A stretch of DNA of 64,000 nt from Algibacter sp. L3A6 (lineage in GTDB: Bacteria > Bacteroidota > Bacteroidia > Flavobacteriales > Flavobacteriaceae). Location of the stretch: contig NZ_CP047030.1 of NCBI RefSeq assembly GCF_009796825.1, positions 2,843,501 through 2,907,500 of the forward strand. The letters are read 5' to 3'. Each line of letters begins with the position of its first letter. The stretch's first letter is position 1. The translations under genes and the position numbers were made by a program. The notes beneath the pieces are model-generated. The model searched no databases. It saw only the letters and a program-made list of their open reading frames with translations, and was not told where the DNA came from. Shown one piece after another: positions 25,278-34,388 of this stretch.

Positions 25278-28037
25278 TTGAAACATTCATTTCTATTACT
25301 TTTTTTAGCTTGTAGTACCTCGCTATTTGCTCAACGTTTTACTTTAGAAGGCCAAGTAAAAGACCCGGACGCCATTACCTTAGAGGGCGCCACAGTTTAT
25401 GTACAAAGCCTTAAAGATAGTATTACCATGGCTTATGGTATTACTAATAAAACCGGGCAATTCTCAATAAATATTAATGCGGAAGAAGAAACAAAGCTTT
25501 TATTTAATGTTGCTTATTTAGGATACCAACCGTATTCTAAAGATATTGATGTGCCAACCGGAAATAAGTTTGATATGGGTACGGTTACACTAGCCGACCA
25601 AGCCGAGCAGTTAGATGTTATTTCTATTATAGGTAAAGCTCCGCCAATTGTTATTAAAAAAGATACTATTGAATATAATGCCGATAGTTTTAAAACGTTG
25701 GCTAATGATCGTGCTGAAGATTTACTTAAAAAACTACCAGGCGTAGAGTTTGATATAGACGGTAATATTACTGTAAACGGTGTGGCCGTAGAAGCTATTA
25801 ATGTAGATGGAATGGAGTTTTTTGGTGAAAAAATGGGCGATATTGCTCTTAAGAATTTACCAAGTAATGTAATTAGTAAAGTTCAGGTTACCGATTATAA
25901 AACAAATTTACAAAAGTTTACAGGTGAAGAGTCCGACTCGGGAACCAAGGAGATCAACATTAAAATTAAAAAAGGTAAGAATACTGCCTTTTTTGGTGAT
26001 TTAAATGGAGGTGTAGGCACCGATGATAAATATCAGGCCAATGCCAATCTGTTTCAAATGATAGATGGTAAACAAATTGGGTTTATCTCCGGAACCAATA
26101 ATATAAACATGCGTCGTGGTTTTACAGCTTTACCCGATGCCAAATCGAGCACTGGTTATGTAGAATCCGATTTTGTTGGAGCTAATTATTCAAAAGGAAA
26201 ATGGGACGAAACACGTGTTAATGCAAATTACAAATACAGCGCAAGTAATGTAGATAATAGTAGTTTTAGTTTTCGGGATTACTTTTTACCAAACTTAAAT
26301 TACACCACAGAAACGATAAGTAACAGCACTACAGATAGTGACAACCATAGTGGTGATTTGGATTTGAAATTTATAATTCCTTCAAAAAACAAATCATCTA
26401 ACAATAAAATACAGCTATCTAACGAGCTTAATTTTAATAGAGATACTAGCGATTCGTTTTCCGATTCTACTACAGAATCAAAATCTAATGATGGTGAAGA
26501 TATTAGCGATTATAATGCCAATAGCGAATCGACTTCTATTAGTAATAGCATTGATAATACCATAGGCGCTATTGTAAGAACAGGAAAAGGACGCGATTTT
26601 TTCAATCTTAAATTAAGTACCAATTTTGATAATTCAGAGAGTGATTCTAAAAATTACTCAGAGAATATATTGTATCAAAGAAATACAACAGAAATTCAAG
26701 ACCAAGTTAGAAGCACAGATAATTCAACTTCAAATATTAATTTTAATGGGTATTGGTTTAAAGAGTTATTTACTAATTTCAGAATTATACCAAAGTATAG
26801 CGCTACCATTTACCATAATAAAAATGAGAAAAACGTTTTTGATTTTAATGAAACCGATAACGATTATACAGATTTTAATGAGCAACAAAGTTTTGATAGT
26901 AAATATGTAACCACAACCTTAAAGCCTGCATTAAGATTTAGATACGAGTATAAAGATTTTAGGTTTGAAGTGGAAGGTGCGTATACTAATACTTTTAGAA
27001 AATATACCGATGAGTTAATTACTGAAAGAAATTTTAATGCAGAATTCGATTACATAACCTATTCAAGTAGAATTCGTTATCGTGATGATAAAGGCTATAA
27101 AAATATCTCGTTGGATTATAATCAAAATGTAGATTTGCCATCATCAACACAATTACAACCGGTTGCCGATGTAAGTAACCAAACGCATATTTACACTGGA
27201 AATCCAGATTTAGAACCAGGTTTAAGTCATAATTTAAGATTCCGATATCAAAACAATATTGCCTTTAATAATATTACTATTAATGCAGAAACAAAAGCAG
27301 AGTTTGTAGAAGATAAAATTATTAACTCGACTATTACAGATGCCGATTTAATTAAGTACACTACCTATGATAATATCAACGGTGATTATTCGCTTAGTGG
27401 TAATGCTTCTATTTCTAAATCGTATTTCAGTCAAAATACAAATATTAATATGAGTGCTAAGTTTGCGGCATCATACGATAACAATATTTCTATTCAGAAT
27501 GGAGTGAAATTTTCAGGAAAAAATACTGTTTATAAGCCTTCTGTAGGTTTTAAGTATTCTTATAATAATAAATTCGATTTCGGAATTAACTATAGCTATT
27601 CTGTAAACGAAACTTTATATGATACGGATGCTTTTAATGATAACGAATATTTTGTTCAGAATTTAAAATTAGACACCTCTATCTTTTTCTTTAAAAATGC
27701 TTTTTTCTCTAATAAAATAGCATACCAATATAATAGTAGAGTAGGAGATGCTTTTGATGGCGATGCTGTATTTTGGAATGCAGGATTGGGTGTGCAACTT
27801 TGGAATAATAAAGGTACATTAACCCTTGTTGGATACGATATTTTAGGTAAGAATAATGGATACAGACGTTCGGTTACCGAAACCTATATTCAAGATATAG
27901 AAAACAAAATTTTAGAGCAGTATTTTATGCTAACGTTCTCTTATAAATTTGGTAGAATTGCAGGTCAAAACATGAATGTAAGACCAGATAGTCCAAGTGG
28001 TAGAGGTGGTTATGGAGGAGGAAGACGCGGAAGATAA
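25278..28037 (+). CDS. Outer-membrane beta-barrel protein with carboxypeptidase-like and plug-like domains
   Basis: 919 residues from a TTG start: signal peptide (about 1-19), carboxypeptidase regulatory-like domain (about 20-105), plug-like segment (about 115-220, with EDLLKKLPGVEFDIDGNITVNG) and a large barrel. It belongs to the TonB-receptor-like outer-membrane family typical of Flavobacteria (outer membrane beta-barrel family 3). The C-terminus is a Gly/Arg-rich tail, SGRGGYGGGRRGR, instead of a terminal aromatic strand, so the tail probably sits outside the barrel. Ligand unknown; nearness to the FecA-like receptor hints at metal uptake but it has its own 75-base leader. A long Ser/Asp/Asn-rich stretch lies near 350-460. 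Confidence 0.83.
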   Translation: MKHSFLLLFLACSTSLFAQRFTLEGQVKDPDAITLEGATVYVQSLKDSITMAYGITNKTGQFSININAEEETKLLFNVAYLGYQPYSKDIDVPTGNKFDMGTVTLADQAEQLDVISIIGKAPPIVIKKDTIEYNADSFKTLANDRAEDLLKKLPGVEFDIDGNITVNGVAVEAINVDGMEFFGEKMGDIALKNLPSNVISKVQVTDYKTNLQKFTGEESDSGTKEINIKIKKGKNTAFFGDLNGGVGTDDKYQANANLFQMIDGKQIGFISGTNNINMRRGFTALPDAKSSTGYVESDFVGANYSKGKWDETRVNANYKYSASNVDNSSFSFRDYFLPNLNYTTETISNSTTDSDNHSGDLDLKFIIPSKNKSSNNKIQLSNELNFNRDTSDSFSDSTTESKSNDGEDISDYNANSESTSISNSIDNTIGAIVRTGKGRDFFNLKLSTNFDNSESDSKNYSENILYQRNTTEIQDQVRSTDNSTSNINFNGYWFKELFTNFRIIPKYSATIYHNKNEKNVFDFNETDNDYTDFNEQQSFDSKYVTTTLKPALRFRYEYKDFRFEVEGAYTNTFRKYTDELITERNFNAEFDYITYSSRIRYRDDKGYKNISLDYNQNVDLPSSTQLQPVADVSNQTHIYTGNPDLEPGLSHNLRFRYQNNIAFNNITINAETKAEFVEDKIINSTITDADLIKYTTYDNINGDYSLSGNASISKSYFSQNTNINMSAKFAASYDNNISIQNGVKFSGKNTVYKPSVGFKYSYNNKFDFGINYSYSVNETLYDTDAFNDNEYFVQNLKLDTSIFFFKNAFFSNKIAYQYNSRVGDAFDGDAVFWNAGLGVQLWNNKGTLTLVGYDILGKNNGYRRSVTETYIQDIENKILEQYFMLTFSYKFGRIAGQNMNVRPDSPSGRGGYGGGRRGR

Positions 28038-28090
28038 TATCCCGTTTTTTCAATAAGTCGTGCACTATATGAGCTAAACGTTAAGAATTG

Positions 28091-28120
28091 GCTTTATTAA
28101 GGATTTCATCTTAATAAAGC
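28091..28120. promoter_or_regulatory. Stem-loop between the barrel gene and guaB
   Basis: A perfect 11-bp inverted repeat (28091-28101 GCTTTATTAAG with 28110-28120) with an 8-base loop but no T tract on either side. It ends 24 bases before the guaB -7 element; it may be a weak terminator or an operator. Confidence 0.4.
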
Positions 28121-28143
28121 TAATTTAAACCAAAAAAAATGCT

Positions 28144-28151
28144 TAGATTTG
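28144..28151 (+). promoter_or_regulatory. -7 promoter element for guaB
   Basis: TAGATTTG matches TAnnTTTG. An upstream ATG at 28139 overlaps it, so translation must start at the ATG at 28178. A small hairpin (28155-28160 with 28169-28174) lies in the leader. Confidence 0.55.
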
Positions 28152-28177
28152 CACGCAATTATAACAGTAATTGCAAC

Positions 28178-29650
28178 ATGACTGCACACGAAAATAAAAT
28201 AGTAGGAGAAGGGCTAACTTACGACGATGTCCTTTTAGTTCCAGCGTTCTCCGAAGTACTCCCTAGAGAAGTTAGTATTCAAACAAAATTTACACGTAAC
28301 ATCACCATTAACGTCCCTATTATTTCGGCTGCAATGGATACCGTTACCGAAAGTAAAATGGCAATTGCCATGGCGCAAGAAGGTGGTATTGGTGTGCTAC
28401 ACAAAAACATGTCTATAGAGGCACAAGCCTTAAAGGTGCGTCGTGTAAAACGTGCAGAAAGCGGTATGATTATCGATCCGGTAACCTTGCCAGTAACTGC
28501 TATAGTTAGCGATGCTAAAAAATACATGGCAGAGTACAGTATTGGCGGTATACCAATTGTTGCAGAAGATGGCACATTAAAAGGTATAGTAACCAATCGC
28601 GATTTACGTTTCGAGCATAATGGTAAACGTGCCATTAGCGAAGTTATGACGAGCGAAAAACTTGTTACTGCCTCTGTGGGAACTTCTTTAAAAGATGCCG
28701 AACTTATACTTCAAGAACATAAAATTGAAAAGTTATTAATTGTAGACGATAATTTTAAATTATCAGGATTAATAACCTTTAGAGATATTACAAAATTAAG
28801 TCAGAAACCAAATGCAAACAAAGATCAATATGGTCGTTTGCGTGTTGCTGCTGCTTTAGGTGTTACTGCAGATGCTGTAGAACGTGCCGAAGCATTAGTT
28901 AACGCTGGAGTAGATGCCGTAGTTATCGATACTGCACATGGGCACACAAAAGGTGTGGTTGCTGTTTTAAAAACTATAAAAGAAAAATTTCCAAACCTAG
29001 ATGTTATTGTAGGTAATATTGCAACTGGCGCAGCTGCTAAATATTTAGTAGAAGCCGGAGCCGATGCTGTAAAAGTTGGTATTGGTCCAGGATCTATTTG
29101 TACAACACGTGTTGTAGCAGGTGTAGGTTTTCCTCAGTTTTCTGCAGTTCTAGAAGTAGCAGCAGCTATTAAAGGCAGTGGAGTACCGGTAATTGCCGAT
29201 GGAGGTATTCGTTACACAGGCGATATTCCTAAAGCTATTGCAGCAGGAGCAGATACTGTTATGTTAGGGTCGCTTTTAGCAGGAACAAAAGAATCTCCAG
29301 GAGAAACCATTATATACGAAGGGCGTAAGTTTAAATCTTACCGTGGTATGGGATCCGTAGAGGCTATGAAAGAAGGTAGTAAAGACCGTTATTTCCAAGA
29401 TGTAGAAGACGATATTAAAAAATTAGTACCAGAAGGTATTGTTGGACGTGTACCTTACAAAGGTGATTTATACGAAAGCATTCACCAATTTATCGGTGGT
29501 TTACGCGCAGGTATGGGCTACTGTGGTGCTAAAGATATTGAGACGCTAAAAGAAACAGGACAGTTTGTTAAAATTACTGCAAGTGGAATTAACGAAAGTC
29601 ACCCGCACGATGTAACCATTACTAAAGAATCACCAAACTATTCAAGGTAA
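28178..29650 (+). CDS. guaB: Inosine-5'-monophosphate dehydrogenase
   Basis: 490 residues from MTAHENK, the usual length of bacterial IMPDH, which makes XMP from IMP in GTP synthesis. It shows GLTYDDVLLVPAFSEVLP at the start, two CBS domains (about 95-215) inserted in the barrel, the catalytic loop GPGSICTTR (the Cys that forms the covalent adduct), ADGGIRYTGDIPKA, and the flap with YRGMGS and GRVPYKG. The longer reading from the ATG at 28139 would begin over the promoter and add 13 unrelated residues. The gene ends in a hairpin terminator; beyond it is a structured repeat. Confidence 0.97.
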   Translation: MTAHENKIVGEGLTYDDVLLVPAFSEVLPREVSIQTKFTRNITINVPIISAAMDTVTESKMAIAMAQEGGIGVLHKNMSIEAQALKVRRVKRAESGMIIDPVTLPVTAIVSDAKKYMAEYSIGGIPIVAEDGTLKGIVTNRDLRFEHNGKRAISEVMTSEKLVTASVGTSLKDAELILQEHKIEKLLIVDDNFKLSGLITFRDITKLSQKPNANKDQYGRLRVAAALGVTADAVERAEALVNAGVDAVVIDTAHGHTKGVVAVLKTIKEKFPNLDVIVGNIATGAAAKYLVEAGADAVKVGIGPGSICTTRVVAGVGFPQFSAVLEVAAAIKGSGVPVIADGGIRYTGDIPKAIAAGADTVMLGSLLAGTKESPGETIIYEGRKFKSYRGMGSVEAMKEGSKDRYFQDVEDDIKKLVPEGIVGRVPYKGDLYESIHQFIGGLRAGMGYCGAKDIETLKETGQFVKITASGINESHPHDVTITKESPNYSR

Positions 29651-29671
29651 TACAAACAGAATTATATAATT

Positions 29672-29701
29672 AAAGTTCAACTGAAAGGTTGGACTTTTTT
29701 T
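29672..29701 (+). terminator. Intrinsic terminator of guaB
   Basis: A 10-bp stem (29672-29681 with 29688-29697, one G-T pair), 6-base loop TGAAAG, then a T run. Confidence 0.82.
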
Positions 29702-29715
29702 ATGCGTATTATTTT

Positions 29716-29872
29716 GGGCGTTACCCGAAAAGGGTCGGGCTTTCCGCTATATCTTTTTTTTGAGTTGGTTTTGTTTAAGTCATTTAGACTTCAGCTTTGA
29801 GGTTTGCTTCTTTTTAATTATGTTTTGGTTAGAAGTAAAAAAAAGGATGCCGCATCAATCCCTAACGCAGGC
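29716..29872 (+). repeat. Structured intergenic repeat of flavobacterial type
   Basis: About 157 bases with conserved-looking ends: GGGCGTTACCCGAAAAGGGT, a GGGCTTTCCGCTATATC segment and a T run on the left, and an A run with GGATGCCGCATCAATCCC TAACGC on the right. The left end folds as ACCC-GAAAA-GGGT, and the T run can pair with the A run to close a long stem around a variable middle. From memory this pattern recurs in intergenic DNA of many Flavobacteria; I could not check copy number. It holds no open frame. Confidence 0.6.
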
Positions 29873-29929
29873 TAGTTTGTGGTGTTTGTTTTCTATAAGA
29901 AATGTATGAAGTGTAAATTATTAACGCTT

Positions 29930-31015
29930 TTAAAACTCCACCGATTGTAATTCAGTTAAATAAGTTTTAGTATATTTTTCTCCAAAATTATCGATAGTAA
30001 TCGCAAAGGCGAGGTGTAAAATAAGCGCTGTAAATATTCCGAAGAGTATAGATTCTGGACTAATAAAAGACATGGCTAAAATGAGAATCACAATTAAACC
30101 ACCATAAATTAATTTTAACCAAAAGAAAGATTTTAAAGCCCTCTCAGAAGTTACAATTTCAGATTGAGCAAAAGCTATTGGGTCGGTTTCATAGACGGAA
30201 ACCTTGTAATCAAATTTTTGTTGGTATTTAAAATAAGCAGGAAACATGGCAGCTATTTCTATGAGTCCTATAAAAATCAAAGTTATAGCAAAACTTTTAT
30301 GATTAGATAATAATATAAAAAGTAGCCCTATAACGGCCGAAAAAACACCAATAATTCCCGCTGCAAGATATAATGATTTTTCGCTGGCTAAAAAATGAGA
30401 TAAAAGTTCCATAAGCGGTGTGTGGTTTTTTGAATGCGGTGGTTGTAAATATGTTTTAGTTTTTTCTGGTAGTTTGGTGGTTTTATATTCTATATCAGAA
30501 AGCCATTCTATTTTAGAAATAACAAAACCATCAAAACACTCTGTAGCTTTTAACCCGAAGGCTTTTAACGTTATTATAAAACGCTCAATACCTCCAAAAG
30601 GAAAATTGCCAGTAGAAAACTTAATAATGGCATGATGTTCATCTGTTTTATTCAAACTTTCTATATCGACTTCAAATCCATATTCTAAATAATTAAATAT
30701 AGAATCTACATTTTGTAAGCCCAATGCCTCTAATTTATCATTATCAGCTTTTATATATTTCTCTAAATATGTGTTGGCATAATCAGGAATAAAAGCTTTA
30801 CGCCTATGTACTTCTGGTGCTATATCTAAGTAGTCGTTTAGTTCCTTTACAGCTATATCGACTTCCTCTTGCGTCTGTTTGCTATCCCAATCAATTTCAG
30901 GAGAATTATCTGGAAACTCATAGTTAGGCTGCCGTACATTAACCATATGTTTATATAGTTTTTTAAAGTCTTCAAACTTCAAAGTATTAGATATGTTGAA
31001 GGAAATGTATAGCAT
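29930..31015 (-). CDS. Membrane protein with N-terminal soluble domain, unknown function
   Basis: 361 residues. The first about 200 are soluble, acidic and rich in Tyr, Phe and Leu (EDFKKLYKHMVNVRQPNYEF near the start). Four membrane helices follow in two pairs (about 213-235, 237-262, 296-318, 323-340). I do not recognise the family. The arrangement suggests a sensor or scaffold at the inner membrane, but nothing in the sequence shows this. It is divergent from the adenylating-enzyme gene, 220 bases away, and convergent with the repeat downstream of guaB. Confidence 0.65.
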   Translation of the reverse strand: MLYISFNISNTLKFEDFKKLYKHMVNVRQPNYEFPDNSPEIDWDSKQTQEEVDIAVKELNDYLDIAPEVHRRKAFIPDYANTYLEKYIKADNDKLEALGLQNVDSIFNYLEYGFEVDIESLNKTDEHHAIIKFSTGNFPFGGIERFIITLKAFGLKATECFDGFVISKIEWLSDIEYKTTKLPEKTKTYLQPPHSKNHTPLMELLSHFLASEKSLYLAAGIIGVFSAVIGLLFILLSNHKSFAITLIFIGLIEIAAMFPAYFKYQQKFDYKVSVYETDPIAFAQSEIVTSERALKSFFWLKLIYGGLIVILILAMSFISPESILFGIFTALILHLAFAITIDNFGEKYTKTYLTELQSVEF

Positions 31016-31235
31016 TAATTAATAGTTGATTAGCCTAAATTTTAGACTTGTAGTAAGTGTTTTTTTTACAGGCGTAATTTTATAAATTAATTATAAAATA
31101 TTAAAACGAAGTTATTGAATTTAATCATTAATAAAAAATGACTATTATACCTTGTTAAATATATGGTAAATATTGAAGTCGAGATAAATAGAGTCCGTAA
31201 AAATACTTATTTTTAAAACTTTGTGCCCTAAACTT

Positions 31236-32543
31236 ATGGAGATTTTAAACACGCTTAGAAATTTTGCTTATTGGAGCATTGATGCATTGAAAGGAGGAGA
31301 GGTAAAAAAGGATTTTCAGGATATCGAAAAGATATTTAGTCATGCATCTTTTGCGTCTTTAAAAGAGCATCAAAAACCGATTTTAGACAATTTGTTGAAT
31401 GCTGCCGTTAATAATTCTGTGTTCTATTCAAGCTGTAGAAACTACAAAAGTCTTTCAGATTTTCCGGTTGTAAATAAATCTATCATTAAAGATCATTTTG
31501 ATGATATCACTTTTGAAGATACCGACAAAGATCATCTTCCTGTAAAAACAAGTGGATCTACGGGATCTCCTTTTTCAATCTTTCAAACTAAAAGAAAAAA
31601 GAATAGAAATACAGCCGATACATTATATTTTGCAAAATTAGCAGGTTACACACTTGGAGAAAAATTATTATATCTAAGGTTATGGGCGGCTTATTACAAA
31701 AAGCCAAAAATGATTGCTTGGTTGCAAAATACGGAACAACTTGATGTTAGCGATTTAAACGATATTTATGTTAAGGCTATGGTAGATCGCTTAGAAAAAG
31801 ATAAATCGCCTAAAGGGTGGATTGGTTATCCTTCGGGATTTGAATCCATTTGTAAATCACTAGATGCTTTAAATGCGAAGCCTTTAAACTGTAATATAAA
31901 ATCTATAATAGCGATTGCAGAGGGCTTAAGCCCAGAAGTGAAATCTAAAATGGAATACTATTTTAAGGCTCCAACAGTATCTCGCTATTCTAATGTTGAA
32001 AACGGAATAATAGCGCAGCAAATGCCAAATGATAATGCTTTTAGAATAAATTGGGCAAGTTATGTGGTTGAAATTTTAAATTTGGAAAGTGATGTGCCCG
32101 TTCCAAATGGTACTATTGGTCGTATCATTATAACCGATCTGTATAACTTGGCAACACCTATGATTCGGTATGATACTGGAGATATTGGTGCTTTTGTAAA
32201 CGATGAAAACTCTACAGATAACATACCTAAACTAGAAAGTATTCAAGGTAGAAAAATGGATGCCTTGTATAAAACTAATGGAGATATGTTAAATCCATTT
32301 ACCATGCATGCGTATGTATATGATTTTCCGGAAATTAAGCAATTACAATTTATACAGCACGAGGAGAAAAAATATGAAATAAAAGTAAATACAAATGTAA
32401 TGTTTGAAGGGGAATCTCTACTAATAGAAAAGTTTAAAAATGATATAGGTAAAGATGCTCATGTAGACATTCAATATGTCGACGAAATTCCGAGTCTAAA
32501 GTCCGGAAAAAGGAAGATATCAGTTAACTTATACAAACAATAA
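31236..32543 (+). CDS. Adenylate-forming enzyme, PaaK/CapK-like (coenzyme F390 synthetase family)
   Basis: 435 residues from the ATG at 31236; a GTG 15 bases upstream is less likely. It has the phosphate-binding loop KTSGSTGSPFSIF (about 103-115), the A4-A5 region RYSNVENGIIAQ and the ribose-binding YDTGDIG, all of the ANL superfamily in the phenylacetyl-CoA ligase-like branch that includes CapK of capsule clusters. It should activate a carboxylate as an acyl adenylate and pass it to CoA or another acceptor; the substrate is unknown. The ATP-grasp gene follows 3 bases after its stop, so the two likely work on the same substrate. Confidence 0.83.
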   Translation: MEILNTLRNFAYWSIDALKGGEVKKDFQDIEKIFSHASFASLKEHQKPILDNLLNAAVNNSVFYSSCRNYKSLSDFPVVNKSIIKDHFDDITFEDTDKDHLPVKTSGSTGSPFSIFQTKRKKNRNTADTLYFAKLAGYTLGEKLLYLRLWAAYYKKPKMIAWLQNTEQLDVSDLNDIYVKAMVDRLEKDKSPKGWIGYPSGFESICKSLDALNAKPLNCNIKSIIAIAEGLSPEVKSKMEYYFKAPTVSRYSNVENGIIAQQMPNDNAFRINWASYVVEILNLESDVPVPNGTIGRIIITDLYNLATPMIRYDTGDIGAFVNDENSTDNIPKLESIQGRKMDALYKTNGDMLNPFTMHAYVYDFPEIKQLQFIQHEEKKYEIKVNTNVMFEGESLLIEKFKNDIGKDAHVDIQYVDEIPSLKSGKRKISVNLYKQ

Positions 32544-32546
32544 TAG

Positions 32547-33581
32547 ATGCCCCAAACCAATATATTATTCACTTGTGCAGGTAGAAGAAATTACCTTATA
32601 AATTATTTTAAACAAGCTTTGAACGGAACTGGATCTGTTATAGCTGTAGATATGGACGTTAATGCTTCGGCTTTAATCGATGCCGATATTTTTTTAACCG
32701 TACCTAGTATATTTGACGATAATTATATCTCGTTTTTAAAAGATGTTTGTAAAACTCACAAGGTAGATGCCGTAATTTCTTTAAATGATTTAGAGCTACC
32801 AATTTTATCAAAACATAGAAAAGAATTTGAAGATTTTGGTACTAAAATTATAGTGTCTAATGAGGAGGTTATTGATACGGCTTTTGATAAATGGAAAACC
32901 TATCAGTTTTTAAAGGCTAATAACTTATTAACGCCACAAACTTATATAGATTTAAATAAAGCTTTAGTTGATTTAGAAGATAATAAATTAAACTTTCCTT
33001 TGGTTTTAAAGCCAAGATGGGGTAGTGCTTCTATTGGTGTGGATATTGTTGAAAGTAAAGAGGAGCTTATGCTATCTTATCAATTATTAAAAATTAAGCT
33101 TTCTAGATCTAATGCTGGTAAGGCGAGTTTGATTGATATGAATAACGCCATTTTAATTCAAGAAAAATTGGGAGGAACAGAATTTGGAATGGATATTTTA
33201 AATGACCTTAATGGCAATTATTACGGGGCTTTTGTAAGAGAAAAACTCTCTATGCGTTGTGGTGAAACCGATAAAGCTAAATCTGTAATAAACGTTGATA
33301 TTAGTAATGTTGGTAAGGCTATTTCAGAAAAATTAAAACATCTAGGAACTTTAGATTGTGATGTTTTTGTTGATGAAGATAGAGTATATGTCTTAGAGTT
33401 AAATCCGCGTTTTGGTGGAGGTTATCCTTTTTCACATGAAGCAGGTATCAATACTGCAGCAATATATATTGAGTGGATTAGAGGCGGGAATTCTATAAGT
33501 GAATTCAATAATTATAAAGAAAATATGGTGTTTGCTAAGCACGATAAATTAATAAATATTCCTGTTTTAGGGGAAGTATAG
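32547..33581 (+). CDS. ATP-grasp carboxylate-amine ligase-like protein
   Basis: 344 residues. An N-terminal Rossmann-like part (about 1-110, TNILFTCAGRRNYLINYF) precedes the ATP-grasp fold (about 115-315), with the nucleotide-binding Lys in FPLVLKPRWGSASIGV, a segment LIQEKLGGTEFGMDIL, and the metal-binding VLELNPRFGGGYPFSHEAG near 290-310. This resembles the carbamoyl-phosphate-synthase-large-subunit-like ligases found in polysaccharide and peptide-modification loci. It would join a carboxylate to an amine or other nucleophile via an acyl phosphate. Tandem with an adenylating enzyme. A hairpin terminator follows. Confidence 0.83.
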   Translation: MPQTNILFTCAGRRNYLINYFKQALNGTGSVIAVDMDVNASALIDADIFLTVPSIFDDNYISFLKDVCKTHKVDAVISLNDLELPILSKHRKEFEDFGTKIIVSNEEVIDTAFDKWKTYQFLKANNLLTPQTYIDLNKALVDLEDNKLNFPLVLKPRWGSASIGVDIVESKEELMLSYQLLKIKLSRSNAGKASLIDMNNAILIQEKLGGTEFGMDILNDLNGNYYGAFVREKLSMRCGETDKAKSVINVDISNVGKAISEKLKHLGTLDCDVFVDEDRVYVLELNPRFGGGYPFSHEAGINTAAIYIEWIRGGNSISEFNNYKENMVFAKHDKLINIPVLGEV

Positions 33582-33632
33582 TTCTATAGCTTTATATAGA
33601 ACTATTTATAGTTTCGATTAACAGTATAAAAT

Positions 33633-33669
33633 AAAAATCTCAGGTAATTTAAGATATCTGAGATTTTTT
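33633..33669 (+). terminator. Intrinsic terminator of the adenylating enzyme/ATP-grasp pair
   Basis: AAAATCTCAG pairs with CTGAGATTTT (left arm from 33634, right arm 33658-33667), continued by a partial inner stem, then Ts. Confidence 0.8.
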
Positions 33670-33714
33670 GGTTTAATAGGTGATATCCTCATAATATTTA
33701 AGGATTAAAAAAAG

Positions 33715-33756
33715 GGCTAAAAAAAACTGCTACTAAGTATTTTTTAGTAGCAGTTT
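33715..33756 (-). terminator. Intrinsic terminator of the small T9SS gene
   Basis: A perfect 13-bp stem (33724-33736 with 33744-33756, AAACTGCTACTAA on the plus strand) and 7-base loop; on the minus strand it is followed by a run of Ts. Confidence 0.85.
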
Positions 33757-33781
33757 AGCGGTTAAGGTAGATTGTATATGG

Positions 33782-34204
33782 TTATTCTTTTAAGAATTTT
33801 CTGGAATTAGTATTATTGATTTTTAATAAATACAACCCATTTTTAAGATTTTGAATGTTAATGGTGGCATTATTTGAAATGACACCTTTAGCGATCTGTT
33901 TTCCTAAAATATTATAAATTCTATATTGTTCGGTATTTTTTAAACCTGAAATTTGAATAAATTGACTAGAAGGATTTGGTGAAATATTAATATCTCGTTG
34001 AGCTGCAACCATACTTTCAGTAGAAAGTGCTACTTCATTTAAATTTGAAGGTTTAGCAGCTGTATAATCTTCTTTATCGGCATCTTTACCCTTGAGCAAA
34101 GCACTAGTTACATGTTCTGTTTCCAGCTCAACGCTTTTTGTTTGCGCGTTTAAGTTGAGGAAACTGAAAAATAAAATAAGAGTTATAGTGTAGATTTTCC
34201 CCAT
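33782..34204 (-). CDS. Small secreted protein with T9SS sorting domain and almost no cargo
   Basis: 140 residues from the ATG at 34202-34204. A TTG at 34232-34234 would add ten residues but is part of the -7 element, so it is rejected. A signal peptide (about 1-20, ends LNLNAQT) is followed by only about 45 residues of Lys/Asp/Glu-rich cargo, then a complete T9SS type A sorting domain (from NISPNPSSQ, through YRIYNILGKQIAKG and GLYLLKIN to the basic end). Such short cargo has no room for an enzyme domain; it may be a surface peptide or the remnant of a larger gene. Confidence 0.75.
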   Translation of the reverse strand: MGKIYTITLILFFSFLNLNAQTKSVELETEHVTSALLKGKDADKEDYTAAKPSNLNEVALSTESMVAAQRDINISPNPSSQFIQISGLKNTEQYRIYNILGKQIAKGVISNNATINIQNLKNGLYLLKINNTNSRKFLKE

Positions 34205-34231
34205 AGAAACTGTTTTGAAGTTTAAGATAAA

Positions 34232-34239
34232 CAAATTTA
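34232..34239 (-). promoter_or_regulatory. -7 promoter element for the small T9SS gene
   Basis: The minus strand reads TAAATTTG (TAnnTTTG), 27 bases before the ATG at 34204. Confidence 0.55.
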
Positions 34240-34388
34240 TTGATTTTTTATGAAATAACCTTTCGATTTAATTAAAAATTACACGATAAACGATAAAATG
34301 TGTTTTTAATCGCGTAAAAGTTAAGTTTAAAACATTGTTGTGTAGGAAATTTGTTGTTTTGGTGGTATTTTTGTAGAGTAAAACGTAT

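Noticed and set aside
28139..28177. ATG start of guaB giving 13 more residues
   Set aside because: The codon overlaps the -7 promoter element; the inner ATG gives the standard 490-residue IMPDH.
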